A stretch of DNA of 64,000 nt from Bryum argenteum (Eukaryota; Streptophyta; Bryopsida; Bryales; Bryaceae): assembly GCA_037043015.1 (NCBI GenBank), contig CM073323.1, positions 21,976,758 through 22,040,757 on the forward strand, written 5' to 3'. Within the stretch, counting starts at the first letter, position 1; the number at the start of each line of letters is the position of its first letter. Both the position numbers and the translations under genes were made by a program. A model generated the notes under the pieces. That model was not told the origin of the DNA. It ran no database searches and saw nothing but the letters and a program-made list of their open reading frames with translations. Positions 21,932 through 34,862 of this stretch are shown here, one piece after another.

Positions 21932-24143
21932 AACTCTCCAACTCCATAGCAAACACCCCTTTTACAGGTTCTGCACTTGTACATCACCTTTTTTTTAAAA
22001 TTCTCACCTGGCAGCTGATTAGAATGATCACGACGAGCTCGGGGTTTTTGCATTATAATTTCTACATGATTTAGGTGAATTGGAAGGTGCCGAGGTCCCT
22101 TCGCTTAGTGATGAGGGTGCTTTCATGCGAAGCTTTTCCGCTTGATTTTGAGCTACAACAAGTAGTGACTGATTGTCTAAGTTTACATTTTGCGTCACTG
22201 AAAATTTTGGATGGAGAATTCGCAACTCGAAATATTGAGTGCTGCTGATACTTTACCTGTAAGTTAAGCCTGTTATGAAGTTCGTTGCGTGCATAAAAAG
22301 CTTCAGAGGTTTACATGTTGCCAATTGCAAGTTGCAGTGTAAGATGTTATGCATATTATTGAGTAAGTCTTAACTCACTGCTGTGCACAAAAATATATTC
22401 TTTCAATAGGTAGGAGTTAATTGTAATTATTTTCACGGTTTTTCTCTTTGTCTTAATGATAACTTTACACAGTTGCTGAGCTTGATACGTGGTAGGCACT
22501 GTGCACTCTTAATGCATCAAAAGCAAATCAGAACAGAACATTTCTTTCAAATGGATGGATCATGGATTCTTCTGAAGTTAAGTACATTTTTGTAGTGATG
22601 GAGGTTCTTGATACATACCCTTGCGAGGGATCTATTTGCTGCCATGAACACTCTTACGATAGTGTTGTTTTCCCGTACATGTATATGGTAGGGTTATTTA
22701 AAGTTCATGTTCAACACTTGTGAATTATCGTATAACGTGTACGAGAATTTCCCAATGATTTCAATTTTGCCCAGACATACACTTGGATTGGGCCTTAGCT
22801 TATGCAGTAATCGAAATATGTTGGGGGCTAGAGCCTATTTTCATCAATAAACTGTCAGAATTCAGAACAACTTACTGATTTGGTATTGGATCAGAGAGCA
22901 TTGCCTGTGCGACTCGCCAAGCGGCCTTGTTCCACTGGAACAACACTTGGAGGGAGCACTGCTAAGACTCACATCATTTCCCCGTCTCACACCAATTAGC
23001 TCTAGGTCTTGCCAAATTCACCTCTTTCCTGTCTCACACCAATTAGCTATAGGTCTTGTCAAATTCACCTCACTTGCTGTGACTTCTTGCTCTCCTTGTG
23101 GCATCTTGCTCTCCTTGTGGCAGCAAGACAACATACCCTTGTTTATCTTGTTGCGCGTGAAAATCGTCACTTTCGTATTTTTCTTGATGGTTGAATTGAA
23201 ATTTGAGAATCGTCGCTAGCAGTAGAGAGAGCTGTTCGCGAGCAGCGTTGAGGAGAATTCTCTTGAACCACTCCAAACACCTTGAGGCTCATGGGAAGGC
23301 TCCCGCCATCTGCCGTTTGGAGGGATCATTATGAGTTCTGAGCGATGCTCTGAGGCCCATTTGGGAAGCCCTAAGATGATTGGGCCTCGAATTCTAGTTC
23401 GTTACTTCCAAACCCTTGCCATGTTATATCATCCACCACAAAAAATTCAGAAAGTTGAATCACATCAATGTGAAGCCCTTGGCCCACCGCAGGGCAATCT
23501 AAACCCTCACATGGATTTGGAATCCGGCCCAACTGCAAAGAGGTTTTCAGATAGAGAACAGAAAGTAGTCTATCCTTTCTTAATCACTTTACTAAATCTA
23601 CAAGGGTACTTTACATAGAGGCAAAAGTACACACAAAAAAGTGTCAAAGTACCCAATCCTCCGTACCACATCTTGATTCTATGAATCCATCCACACAAAA
23701 TTGGAACCACCAAATTCAAGAAGAAAAAAACACACTCCGAACCAGAATACCTTTTCCATACAAATATCCACTCTTCTCTAGCTTCTGATTCCCCTCATGT
23801 CAGAGGATCCGGTCCACTGCCCTAAAACTGACAGTTTCGGGGTGATCATGCCGGAATACAATCAAAACTCAACCTCAAATTGGGTAAGCGACTTTGACCC
23901 TTGATAGCTTTCTGCATAAGTATCCGTATCCTTAGAATCCATCCACACAAATAAGATCTGGCAATTTTGAACCAGAAAATCGATGCCCCAAATGACTTGA
24001 CAAAAACCGTAAGAGTGAGCAGTTGTTTTTTTTTGCAGTTTTTTTTCTTTCCAGTTTCTTCAGCACATGAAACATATTGTCTCTACAACAGAATCTAAAG
24101 ACCTACGGGATGGGGAAGGGGGGAAAAAAAATTAAGGACAAAG
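21932..24143. other. Intergenic region between CDC27 and PSB28 (convergent 3' flanks)
   Basis: No gene is seen. The first few hundred bases are probably CDC27 3' untranslated sequence, and those just below 24143 are that of PSB28. An approximately 40-bp unit beginning TCTCACACCAATTAGCT is duplicated at about 22984-23023 and 23033-23072. The string CTTGCTCTCCTTGTGGCA is also doubled, near 23085-23122. Confidence 0.5.
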
Positions 24144-25717
24144 CTAGCTCTTGACGAAGCCGAGCTGATTCTCCTCAGCGTAACGCTCCATGAAGCGCAT
24201 GAAACGGTCCCATTCCTTGGTATTGCGCATCACGTACTGCCCCTCGATCTTGGAGGGTTTGCCGTTGAGGAACTTGGCGCTCACTTCCACGGTGGACAGG
24301 GTGCCTTCCTCGTCGCACATGTAGAGGCCTGTGATGTCACCGAGCTCGCGGGAGCTGTCGAACACGGACGGGTTGTCGAACACGAAGAGCGCTACGCCGT
24401 TGGTTCCGTCCCTGGAGCGCGTCAGCTTCACGTCGGGCACTACTCGTTCCTCCACTCCTCGAATAAACTGGATTGATGGCTTCACTTTCCCTGTTTGCAT
24501 GCTCACCCTGCTGCAGCTGGTGCTGCTCCGCAATGAGAATCCACTCACATTGCCCGCAAACCCCGCATGCACGCTGCTGCTCGTCGTGCATCCAATTCGC
24601 CCTGGTCCTGCATTGCCATTAAGCTCCGTATCAGAATGGATCGCACATCATCATACGTATCCTTGAAGAGAGGGGAAAGATGGTAGTGGATTCCGCAGGA
24701 AAAAGTGACTGAAGCAAGGATCAAAGCAAGGGAAACTACTTTATGCGTACCATATGCGGTTCGAGACAAGAAGACGGAATGTACTCTAGGTAACAAATGC
24801 ATCTTGCGACAAGATAGTGAATTGGCATATGAAGCATGATCAGAGTTGCACTGACAAATGCAGCTTCCGACAAGATAAAGAATCGGCATAATAGATGGCA
24901 AATGGCACATGTGATGTTGCCAATTTGAGCTTACATACAGTAAGTCATCGAGTAGCAGCCCCTGGAGATTGCCATTCTGACCCTAAGACAATCCCGAAGA
25001 GGAGAGCTGCTAGGTCCTGAAATCGCAGGTCTGCCCGCGGTAGGATTCTAGACCTAAGAAAGCGGTGAATGAAGAATCTTCTGGCGGGAGTTACAAATGC
25101 GTAGAAATTCGACAGTGATGGTGTACAATCAAAGAGCATAGATCACTTTCAATGAGAAACTACGTTCGCTGCACCAGAAATTCGACCATGGATCGAACCC
25201 CCTCGAGGAGTACGCCCGCTGCTCAGAATGCTGATAAAGGTGATTCCAAATGCAATACCTCTGATGGAATTTAACAGCAATGGCACAACATTCTAAAGAC
25301 AGAAACACATTCAGTGCAAACTGGGTTCACTGCACTACAAATCGACGATAACAGCGCTCAATGCAAGAGAACTTCCTCGAGGCGTACGCCCGCTGAACTC
25401 AAAGTGAAGAATCTGATGGGGGGGGGGGGGGTGGTTCCAATTGGATACCTCTACAGTGACGGTGCAGAATTCGAAGACGAGATACATATTTACCGAGAGA
25501 CTCAAAAAAATATCCGGCCATGGATCGCTTCAGTACTGAGCAAATGCCGGGGGTATGGACAATGCAAGGGGAATGTGGATAGGGGCGTACCGGAGGAGCG
25601 CAGTGCGGAGATGGAGGGGCGCGCGCGGGAGGAGGTGGCTGTGGTGGTGCTGGAAGCAGAGAGGGCGGCGACATGGCTGCTGCAGGCGTGCGCCATGGAG
25701 GGAGCTGCGACGACCAT
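24144..25717 (-). CDS. PSB28: Photosystem II assembly factor Psb28, plastid-targeted
   Basis: Two exons, 25591-25717 and 24144-24607, join in phase (a single G completed by GA) to give about 196 residues. Exon 1 encodes a Ser/Ala/Thr-rich chloroplast transit peptide starting [11 protein letters not shown]. The mature domain starts near [17 protein letters not shown] and contains [40 protein letters not shown] and the C-terminal [20 protein letters not shown], all hallmarks of Psb28. Psb28 binds PSII assembly intermediates at the CP47/D1-D2 side and assists assembly and repair; it acts at the stromal face of thylakoids. The 983-bp intron holds a G-homopolymer at about 25418-25431. The ATG at 25717 was chosen because it opens a typical transit peptide and fits the splice phase. 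Confidence 0.93.
24608..25590 (-). other. PSB28 intron with degenerate internal duplication
   Basis: The intron contains two diverged copies of a roughly 130-bp stretch (about 25150-25280 and 25315-25455). They share CCTCGAGG followed by GTACGCCCGCTG, then a GTGATTCCAA/GTGGTTCCAA and ATACCTCT pattern. A second pair around 24793-24895 shares ACAAATGCA and CGACAAGAT. No coding signal is seen. Confidence 0.4.
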
Positions 25718-26611
25718 GGCGAATCACTCTTTCACTCCTCACTCACTCACTTCCTCGAATCGACTTTGCGATACTGACGATGGAAAATTGATGGTGAGGC
25801 AGAGAGAGCGAGGACGACGACGGTAGGCAGGGCGATGGCAGGCTTGTGGTGGAGGCAAGTGGATAGGATTGATAGTGTAAAAGGCCCCCATTGGGACACG
25901 CTGGGACAACCACGAGTGACGCCCGGGCTCCCCTCGACCTCTTCACCCCCAAAACTCATGTCCAATCAACCTCTTTGATTGGCCCCCTTCCACCCTCCAA
26001 GTCTCAAAATGTCACCGAAATTGTGTTGGAACTCTGATAACTTGATGAAAATTATGTTAATATTATATTCTCTTCTATGGTATTTGATTCATTCTGTTGA
26101 ATTAGATTAACCCTTAATGTTTGGTTAGGTCCCCATTTTCCCAATTTTTTTGCATGTATGAAGCTAGAATCTTTTGCACATTGAAGTGTTTTTGCATATC
26201 TTTCTAACAAGACCATTCCCGTTGCAAAATTCTTCATATTTTTTGAAATATTCATGTAGTCAAACTTCTCTTTGAAAAATAGGCAGCTGGGGCAAGCTGT
26301 GAGTCTTATGTAATTTGCCCTACTTTCTGGAAATTAGGGGTGGGACAAGGGATGAAAGGGGTCTGCAATGGGTTCAATGGGTGCAATGAGTGTCATGGGA
26401 CATCAAACGGTTGACAATGAGCAACACATAGACCAAAACAATGAAAAAAAAAAAACAAGCACACTTGTGATTCGTAGCCACCACAATCATAATTGCACCA
26501 ACCATCGCAATGAAGAGTACCAATATACTAGATGCAATTATGCACTTGAGTTGTAGAAACAACAAGTAGGGTTACTAATCACGCACTAAGTAGTCTTCAA
26601 ACTTTCAATCT

Positions 26612-26887
26612 ATGGTTTACCACAATGCTCTAAAAATTGCTGCAAACATAAAGTCATATTGGGACAATGAAGTTTTTTTTAAAAAAAAAATCTATTGCGC
26701 GCTACTTTCAAATTATATGAAATACCAAAGATTTGTAGATTTCAGGCGGTGTATGCACATAACAAATCCAATGTGTTATGAGCACATTGAAAAGATTGAA
26801 ACGAGGTATGACAAAATGAGGCAAAGTCGATGGCTGGTCAACGAGTGGTTGCCCCAAGAAATCTTTGCTCTTATGAGGGCCAAATGA
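26612..26887 (+). pseudogene. piggyBac-like transposase fragment (tentative)
   Basis: An isolated 91-residue frame contains YMKYQRFVDFRRCMHITNP, then a short acidic segment, YDKMRQSR and WLVNEWLP. The pattern of a RF..FRR.MH...P block, followed by Y-[DK]-K-[MV]-R and a WL/PL motif, resembles the N-terminal part of the piggyBac transposase catalytic core. No DDD catalytic segments, terminal repeats or TTAA duplications were found nearby, so this would be a truncated relic. The resemblance is from memory of the family pattern, and other transposase families are possible. Confidence 0.35.
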
Positions 26888-27071
26888 GATATGTTTCTAA
26901 AAGAGCTTGACAGTGTAAATGGGCGGGACGTCATGACTCTTGAAAGAAGCAAGTCGATGCGAGTTTCACAGTAAATGATGGGGTTGGAAATATCACCTTG
27001 TGATTGGGACCGACATGCGTGCACAACCAAGTAGGATCAAATAATTTCTGATCACAAGAAGATTGCTTACT

Positions 27072-27218
27072 ACAAGTCTATATATGGATGTTTATGGTGT
27101 ATATAGCTTATTTACATGGCTAATTGACATAGGTAATTTAAGTGTTTAGATCTCATTTATCCTATTGTATCCAATCTCATCCACCATTGAATGTATAAAT
27201 TGGCATTTTAAATTATGA
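27072..27218. repeat. Dispersed repeat, copy A
   Basis: About 147 bp beginning ACAAGTCTATATATGGATG and ending near TTGGCATTTTAAATTATG. It is roughly 80-85 percent identical by eye to 47577-47720 in the same orientation. It is non-coding and its family is unknown. It may be the end of an element whose rest is not shared between the two places. Confidence 0.5.
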
Positions 27219-27500
27219 TATGGGTAATACTTGGCTTTATGACATTATTTATTATTTTATTATTTTTTTGGTATAAAAATTAGTGACAATATCTTTTTAA
27301 AAGTATTTTATGTCTTAAGTTAGTGACTACGACAACCTTTGATCATAGTGTTGATCCCAAACTTGGAGAGTATAGTTTGTACATGCAACCTACTTACTTG
27401 GCACCATTAACAATCAAAGTTTTATGTGAAAACATTTGAGATTATTATGAGATAATCGTAAATATTTTGTAGGCATAAGATCTCGTAGTGTTTTAGTATG

Positions 27501-27531
<31 letters not shown>

Positions 27532-28119
27532 ATTTTTATTTATTTATTATTTTTTTTTTGCCGCAATAAAAATGGATACTTTAATCCTTAAGTACCTCCT
27601 TAAACAAAGGACATTTTGATGAAGGTCGTAACTTTGAAGAGCTTAAACTTCTTCATTCAAAGAACAATTTTTGCAATTTTGTTTTGGGTTGAATCCCAAA
27701 TCAAATTTAGGTTGTGTGGTAAAAATTGCAGACTCATCCACTATAGTATGAATTAACAAGATACATTTGAGTAAAGGTAGCTTTTGTTTTTGGGTATTCA
27801 ATCATGGGGCATGTTTTAAAACTGCAAGCCAATATAGTGAAATCATAATAATTTTTCATATTTTTCTATACCGCCGTTTCGCATGATAAGGTAAAGTGCT
27901 CGAAATTGATGCAATACTAGAAACAACTCTCTGGAGTTTTCAATCAAGAGGTACATTATAGCTTAAAGTCCTTTCCACCAGATCCTATCAATGAAGATTT
28001 TAGGGTGTCATTTTACGGCATCATTTAAGGACCCCTCTAAGTTCAACTTCAAAGTTTTAAAACAAGTTGTAGGAAAGTCCAAAAGTTGATGATTCCACTT
28101 GATATAATTTTCTACTTGC

Positions 28120-28920
28120 ACGTAAGGCCCGCTGATGCTTTGACGCCATTCACTTGGACGGTTCCTCCCTTTACGAGAGGCCCTATCAACTGGAATTTAC
28201 TTTTGGGAGGTGACCTCTCGCGGGAATTCCCGGGTGAGGATATCTCACAGGGAATTAGCTGCCCGTGCCCGCGCATAATGGGGCCTTACGTTGGGATAGG
28301 CCTCGGCAGGCGGGTCTCCCGTCACAGGAGACCCACTTGCCGAGGCCTCTCCCTTTACAAAGAATACTCAATCTTTGAAGTCATCTCAAACTTCCTAACT
28401 GTAATTTGCGCCATTCTTTAGCAATCCACCTTAGTCCGCCAATTTAATGGGCAATTATAGGATAAGAGGCCTTAATGGACAACTAAGTGGCTTGCGCCTC
28501 CCCTGCCCGCCCCCTCAGCCCGGCTCTGCCCGCCCGCTCAGCCCGGCTCTGCCCGCCCGCTCAGCCCGGCTCAGGCCCCCCGGCTGGACCGGAGAAGGTT
28601 TTCCGCCTCCCCTGCCCCGAAGCGGGTAGAAATCCTGCCCGCTCTCTCAACCCGGCTGAGCCCAGCCCCGCGACTCCATCAGGGCGTCACGCACGCTCCT
28701 GGTCCTGTCCCTGCAACTGCCGTGCGCGCCCTCCTCGAGCTTCGCAGCTCCTCCCGCTGTGCGCCTCCCCTCTTGTGAGCATCGCATCACCTTGCAAGTA
28801 ACACCTTTCCTCGTCTCTCATGCCCAGCCTGGCCTAGCTTGCAGTTCCCTGGCCCGCGCTTCGCCTGGCCTTGGAGCTCCCACGCCTCGCCTCGCAGCTC
28901 CTGCGTAGCAAGTTTGGTCC
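28120..28920. repeat. GC-rich island with perfect-type hairpin and 23-bp minisatellite
   Basis: The island is conspicuously GC-rich amid AT-rich DNA. At 28298-28348 two 22-base arms (left AGGCCTCGGCAG..., right ...CTTGCCGAGGCCT) pair with two mismatches around a 7-base loop. Nearby, ACGTAAGGCCC near 28120 and GGGGCCTTACGT near 28281 are inverted. From 28516 the 23-bp unit CAGCCCGGCTCTGCCCGCCC (plus GCT) repeats twice and then partially. Short frames here are probably not genes. Confidence 0.5.
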
Positions 28921-29649
28921 CTCCGTTGATATCCCAGTGGTTATCTGCATACTAGGTGGTTATCAGTGAATCGTCAGTAGCCACTTATCACAGTGGCATT
29001 TGAGATTGGCTCGAGCTCTGCTCTTTTTACCGAAGTCATGCAGGTGATCGGGATTCTGCTGACAGTGCGTTAGGCAACGATGTTGCCGGAGTCTGATCGT
29101 ACTGGGGCAACATTTTTGCCCATGGGCTTGTCTCGACCCACATGGGCTACGATATGGAGGACTTCTGGTCTTCTGTATTCTATCATCACATCTAAAAAAT
29201 TATTGGAAGCAAAATGAGTACGTCAAAGATTCACATCGTCCTAGAGCTATCATTTGTGGGTCGACTGGTCTAGTCACTGAATGGTGGATGAAAGATCGAA
29301 TTTTCCTGTTTGTAGCCATCTGATCAAGCTGAGAATGGTTTGTGGAAGTCGATCACTTGAGGACAAAATCTGCAGCCTGGTCTGATTGCCTGATGCGATA
29401 CGATGTGAAGAAAGTGAAATTCGATTTTATGGAAGATGCCAGAGGAAATTGAAATGAATGGAGATTATGTTCAACGAATGCTCATTATCTAGAGAGAATG
29501 ACATAAAGTGAGGATCAAGCATGCAAAATGAAAAAAAGTGGATTTCGATTAAATGGAAGATGGCACACAAAATTGAAAAGAATGGTGATCACAATCAATG
29601 AATACTCTTAGGAGAGAACGCAACAAAGTGAGGGTCCAAGGTTTATCGA

Positions 29650-32157
29650 TCAGGTGTCGTCATAGTGGATGCGGGCAGTGGCGAAGGTGAAGTTCTGGCC
29701 AGGGGGTTTGGAGGTCTGCACTATGGTAACCACAATATCATCAACATAGTCAAGCCCGAGCTGCAGGAGCTTGGGGCCGATGGCGCCGCGCCACACGCGC
29801 TTGGGGTTGAGGGTGGCTTGTCCGATGTGCGGGTTGTAGTTGAAGGAACCGAGGTACTCAGGGCACTCGGCGCCCATGGAGGCGTTCGCTTGTGGAAAGA
29901 AAAGGTACACTTTCAAGTGAATCGATTGCGTGATGTTGGGGATGCGCAAGCCGGCGAATTCCATCACCTCCGTTTCGAGGCCTTGCCGGTCCCGCGCCCT
30001 CTCCACCCGGAACGTGATCGGCGCGAGAGTCACTACCTGCTTCGTTGTGTGCTTAGAGGTGTTGCTGATCAAGTCCGCCACTGCGCTTGGTGCCATCGGG
30101 GCGCACCGCGTTATGCTGTTCTCCTCCCCTGCACTCACCCCGTTCGTCACCCATGGCGTCGCGAGTTCCTCATACTTGTACCTGCAGCTCAGCTCCCAGC
30201 CATCCATCAGCTAACTTTCATCAGAGAACTGATACTCTTCTGATTACAGTCGTAACTCCACTCAAAATTTACGTATACCAGCCAGGGAGTTGCGGTACTA
30301 AATAATCGAAACTTTTGTTCTGATTAAGGTGGAACCACCATTCCATTCGTGCTTTGAGCTATTGGACGTGCTTATTGCAGCAAGTTAGAGCATGCACACA
30401 GAGAACTTCTTGCGCTTGAAACTCATCAACTTTTGAAATCGACCATTCTAAAGTTCAAGGGTTGTAAACACCTGTGTGTACTCTACGACCATATACCTAT
30501 AGATAGTAGATGAGAGTATCTCAAGCTTACCGTATACAGAATTTCGCAAATTCCCTGTTTAGGGTTGAAATATAACTCTAGTTCTATCTCTGACGAGAAT
30601 GTTTCAGCCTAAGCTTGATGAGAGGGTTGCAAACAATATCTTATACGCTCATTACGCTGTTTAGGGTAATATTATGCTTGTTTCAAGAATTGGCAGGAAT
30701 TGGCACGATAAGAGTAGAGTGATCGGATGCTCACTTCAGGAGGTTCATGTCGAGGACTTGCGAGACGTTCATCTTGACGAGATTGGCGTCCTCGTCGTAG
30801 TACGTGAACTGCGAATTATTGAAGTCGCAATCCGAGGGAAACGTGCGAGTGCCGCCGGGGAGTTTGGTCCACAAGTTCCACAAGCGATCGATGTTGCCGT
30901 GATGCACGTAGAACATGGGATCCCACGCCGCGCGCCCAAAGTTCCCCATGTCGTCCAACGGCAGCAGCGGCGGCTGCGCCTCTAAGTACCCAACCCATGC
31001 GTGGACTGGCCCATGCGGCTCGTCCTCCAGAGTCCCCATGCCCGCGCCCCCCCAGTCCCCAAATCTGTCACCAAAGTTCTCATTCCTGAATCACAACATA
31101 CCCATGGACCAGAACTCCCTCAACTAATTCAACATTTCCTCATACACTCTAGATTCCAGAAATTTAACGTCCACCATAACTCGAAAGTACTTGCACTGTC
31201 ACTCCTGAATCTAGCGTCTGTTTCATACTTAATGCGAAAAACTAATATTGCTCCTCGTGATATGGACATAGATTTCTGCTTGAGCTTTGCAGATTACCAG
31301 AGAAATTCGTCAGCGGGTTCCATGACTGCAATTAATGAATTTGCTGTTATACCCGGTTACACAGCAGTCAGCGAATGAGAAAGTATGAACCTGTAAGGCA
31401 TTCCAAACATGAGCGATGGAGTGGGCGCGCCGAGGACAAGCTGGTTGTACATCAGGCGATCATTCCGGACACGCAGCTCTGCAGCGGTCAAGGTGGTACA
31501 CCCGCCGCCTCTCGTTTCCAAGTCGACGATAAACGGCGGAGCGGAGCAGTTGTTGCGGTTCAGGTTCCAGAGTGAGGAATTCGGGTTGGTGTAGAAAACG
31601 GGTAGAGCATTCGGGAGTGGGTCGGTCTCCATGGAGTTATCCCAGGCCCAGTACGGCAAGGAGAAAGTGTTGTCGTCGAGCAGCTTGGCGAGAATGCGCT
31701 CGTGCCAATACAAGAACATGCGGTGCCAAGGCAGGAAGAACCAGCCGCTATGAATCTCCAGGGGATACTTCTGGCTGGGGAAGTAGAGCGCATTGTCGCA
31801 GTACAGGCAGTGCAAGTTCATCTGGTTCAGCAGCGATCGCGGGTCAGTGTCCGGCAGCGCGCGCAGAAGCCCGTACGCCTTCTCCAGCCGAGATTGCTCA
31901 AACTCTGTGAGCAGGTGCACCGGACGCCTCGTCCGCCATGGCAACGAGCCGGGCTCGTCGTGCTCGTACGCCCGCACCCCGGGAGTTCCGGTGTATGGGA
32001 CCGGCATGCAGCAGCGGTCTATGCTGTTGCACTGGTTCGGAATGTGCGAGGCAGGGACCGGTTGCGCTTCCACCATCGCCACCACGAGGACCATAACCAC
32101 GAACAGTACCGACGTGTACGCCATGACTAGCCAGCAGCTCGCTCTAGATCGATCCAT
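29650..32157 (-). CDS. Secreted polyphenol oxidase (type-3 copper, tyrosinase/catechol oxidase)
   Basis: Three exons, 31391-32157, 30735-31064 and 29650-30181, join in phase to about 542 residues. The N-terminus is a hydrophobic signal sequence (core SVLFVVMVLVVAMVEA), so it enters the secretory route rather than plastids. An inner ATG at 32124 (MAYTSV) may be the true start. The CuA site is HCLYC (His116, with Cys120 for the thioether bridge), IHSGW (His136) and PWHR (His145). The CuB site is HGPVH (His273, His277) and FYVHHGNIDRLW (His310/311). N-terminal cysteines (QCNSIDRCC) match the family's disulfides. The third exon holds the C-terminal PPO1_KFDV-type shielding domain. The enzyme oxidises o-diphenols to quinones with O2. 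No missing copper ligand is seen. Its paralogue at 48.3-49.4 kb is decayed. Confidence 0.93.
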
Positions 32158-34862
32158 CGATCTAACGCTCACACACCTCCTTCACTTACATCGTGCATGG
32201 GGATCGCACTGTCAGTTGCGTATCTAGATGTACTGATACTGTCGGTAATAATTCACGCCACTGATCTTGACTCAACACCAAACTGTCATCCGATCGAAGT
32301 ACATACCCGTCACTCAGACGCCCACAATCCCTAAACAAAGCATGTCGAAAACACAAAGATCATACTTGTACTTTCATAGTTGAAGATAAGCAGCACCGTT
32401 CCAGCCAGCTAGTATCTAGCATGACCTCAGCTTCGATCTACTACAAACTGGGGCCGGCTTCTGCATGTACACGTATGACCAGCTAGAGATTATACAACAT
32501 ATACATCGAATAATTTAAACCCCAGCATCTGTAAAATGACTAGTTCGATAACCTAATTGCCCGCCTTCGAAGCTAGTCAGAGACATTATTCGAAACGAGA
32601 GTTCACAGGTGCTCCCAAATCTAATATGCTAGGCTGGCGGCACAAATCATGCAGTTAGATTCAATCAGGTCCCGCACTTTCTTTCACGAGCTCTCATGAA
32701 CGTACGTAGATGATCACACTGCTCGATCTGTCTCGTTTCAGTTCTAGATAGTTGCTATGCAACACGATCAGTGGGAAGTTGATCGTCGACCTTTATTGAC
32801 TTTCTAATCTGCTTTGTCGGACCCATTGTTATCTTAACTCATTTGAAGTACGCTACATGAATCTAAGCAAAAGCTTGCTTGGCGATGAGAGATTTTTAGC
32901 TGACTTTCTGACTTGAATATCGACTCTGGAATACAAAACCGATACACAGATTTCCGTATCGTTGAATCGGCTGCGGTCGTAGTTCAATCAGAAACTGAAA
33001 GCTTCGGGAAACGTGACCATTCAATCCAGCTGCGATCAAAGCGAAACAAGATCCCGCTCTTAAGTCCACCCACGATGATTGACCTTAATATTCTCTTGCA
33101 AGCACAGTCAGGCATTACTGGTGCCAAAATTGTTTCAAGCATCAACTTCTGGACAATCTTTACAGCTGTATCAAACAACTAAAAGAATGTAGTGCACTAG
33201 TTGTGCGGTCACTTTACTAGTAGAAAAGTGTCCTGAATACTTTTCTACTCGTGCTTGTGAACTTTTCTATGCATATTGTCATTTTCTAGCCCACTCATAA
33301 ATATGCAGCAGATTTTAAACTTTTATTTGAAACTATCTATCTTCTTAGAAAGTGGTTGGTGTGGTGTACGTCAGGTAGAGAGAAGCGATTACACTCAACC
33401 TTCTGTAATGACCTTCATCAGGCCAGAAACTGTAGTAGAAACTCAACAAGCTATCCTACTTGATGTGTCCATTTCAATAAACTATGTAACAAGGTAATTG
33501 GAAAGTCACATAATGTACACAATCACCATGCTCGGAGAAAACATGGCAGACTCTTAGCTTATTGAATTAATATTGTCTTGAGATGTGGTAATACAGAGCT
33601 GCTTTTTTAATCGCACGTCACCTGACGTGCATTTGCGACAAGTATGATCCCACAATGAGGCAAAAGCATGATTGAGTGTGATCACTTGTTTTAATGCACG
33701 TGAATGATATGAAAACTAAACAAATGTCAATCTAGGAAATCTTTGTCATAAAGCTCAAGCTATCTTCAGAAGGTACACAATAGTGTGATCCGTACAGTCA
33801 AGGAAAAAAATATCTATAAGGAGAAATATCTTAAGATCAAGCTTTGGTTGTGTGTCCAGAGAGAGAGAGCAGAAAAGCGTATTAGTCAACATAAAACTCC
33901 TAAAAGTGAAAATAAATTTATCTTACACAAGTTCACCTAGAGTATGTTGAAGCTTTCTTAGACTACCCACGAAATTCCCTAAAGCTTCTCAAACCTAGGA
34001 TCACTCAGGACTCCCCTAACATCAATAATTTGAGTTTTCTGTAAAATAATAGGCATGGTTGTCTTATGCGACACTGTCAAACGTCATACAAACATTCACC
34101 TCACTGTCAAAGTAGGTAGACGAAATCGAAGAGACAAATGTTCATATTTTTTCTATGCATTTTCTAATATGGTCGGACATTTCCGTCAAACTCTAAATCA
34201 GACAATCACAAAAATTTAGAGAGACATTAGAGAAAGTGTGTCATGTAAAACAACCTTGGTCATACGGAGTTTACACCTGTTTATCTAGAGTCCTGGGCAA
34301 TTTTGAAGAATGCCAACCAAAACAACTTCTAGTAAGTTGCGCATGCAATGATCGAGTGACTAAACTTGAGAGCTTGTGTAAAGAATTTTTTTGTGCTTGA
34401 GTACGCAAGATCATTCTTGCGTACGTCAAAAATGAACTGGATATAAGTGGAAAACTGGAAACTCTCCAGGCTTTTGAGTCATTTATTTGAATTGGTTAGA
34501 GCACACTGTTCATGGATGGAAGCAAGCAAGCAAGTGATCGGTTATGGAAGAAGGGTTGGACTTTGGTGAAAGCAGAGGAGACCAGGAGCATAAAATGCAA
34601 GAACAAGTCGTGGGAGAGAGCAATCAGTTCATTTCCATTATTTTTCATTCGTGGTGATAAAACTATTTCTTTTTGGACAAATACCCCACATGCACTTTTT
34701 TGAAATAATTTTACTGTCCTTGTAACTGAAGAGAGGAATTATGATAGAGTAACCCACACCGCATCGAAAACCAACCTCTACAGTTATCCATAGAGTGCTC
34801 AAAAACCAACCCCCATGAATTTTCTAAATGGATGAGTTTCATGTACTTGTACACTGTTTGGT
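32158..34862. other. Intergenic region upstream of the polyphenol oxidase
   Basis: No gene was recognised. The part up to about 32720 is shared, diverged, with the region upstream of the pseudogene at 49.5-50.0 kb, so it belongs to the duplicated segment and probably includes the promoter. Short palindromes occur: GCACGTCACCTGACGTGC at 33613-33630, which contains the TGACGT core recognised by TGA-type bZIP factors, and GTACGCAAGA...TCTTGCGTAC at 34401-34424. Neither can be tied to a transcript. Confidence 0.45.

Noticed and set aside
25180-25200. Possible tRNA gene on the minus strand (GGTTCGATCC-like B box)
   Set aside because: No A box at the right distance, no acceptor stem pairing, and it lies inside a duplicated part of the PSB28 intron.
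28090-28421. 111-residue plus-strand ORF
   Set aside because: It is the translation of overlapping hairpins in a GC-rich repeat island and has no recognisable domain.
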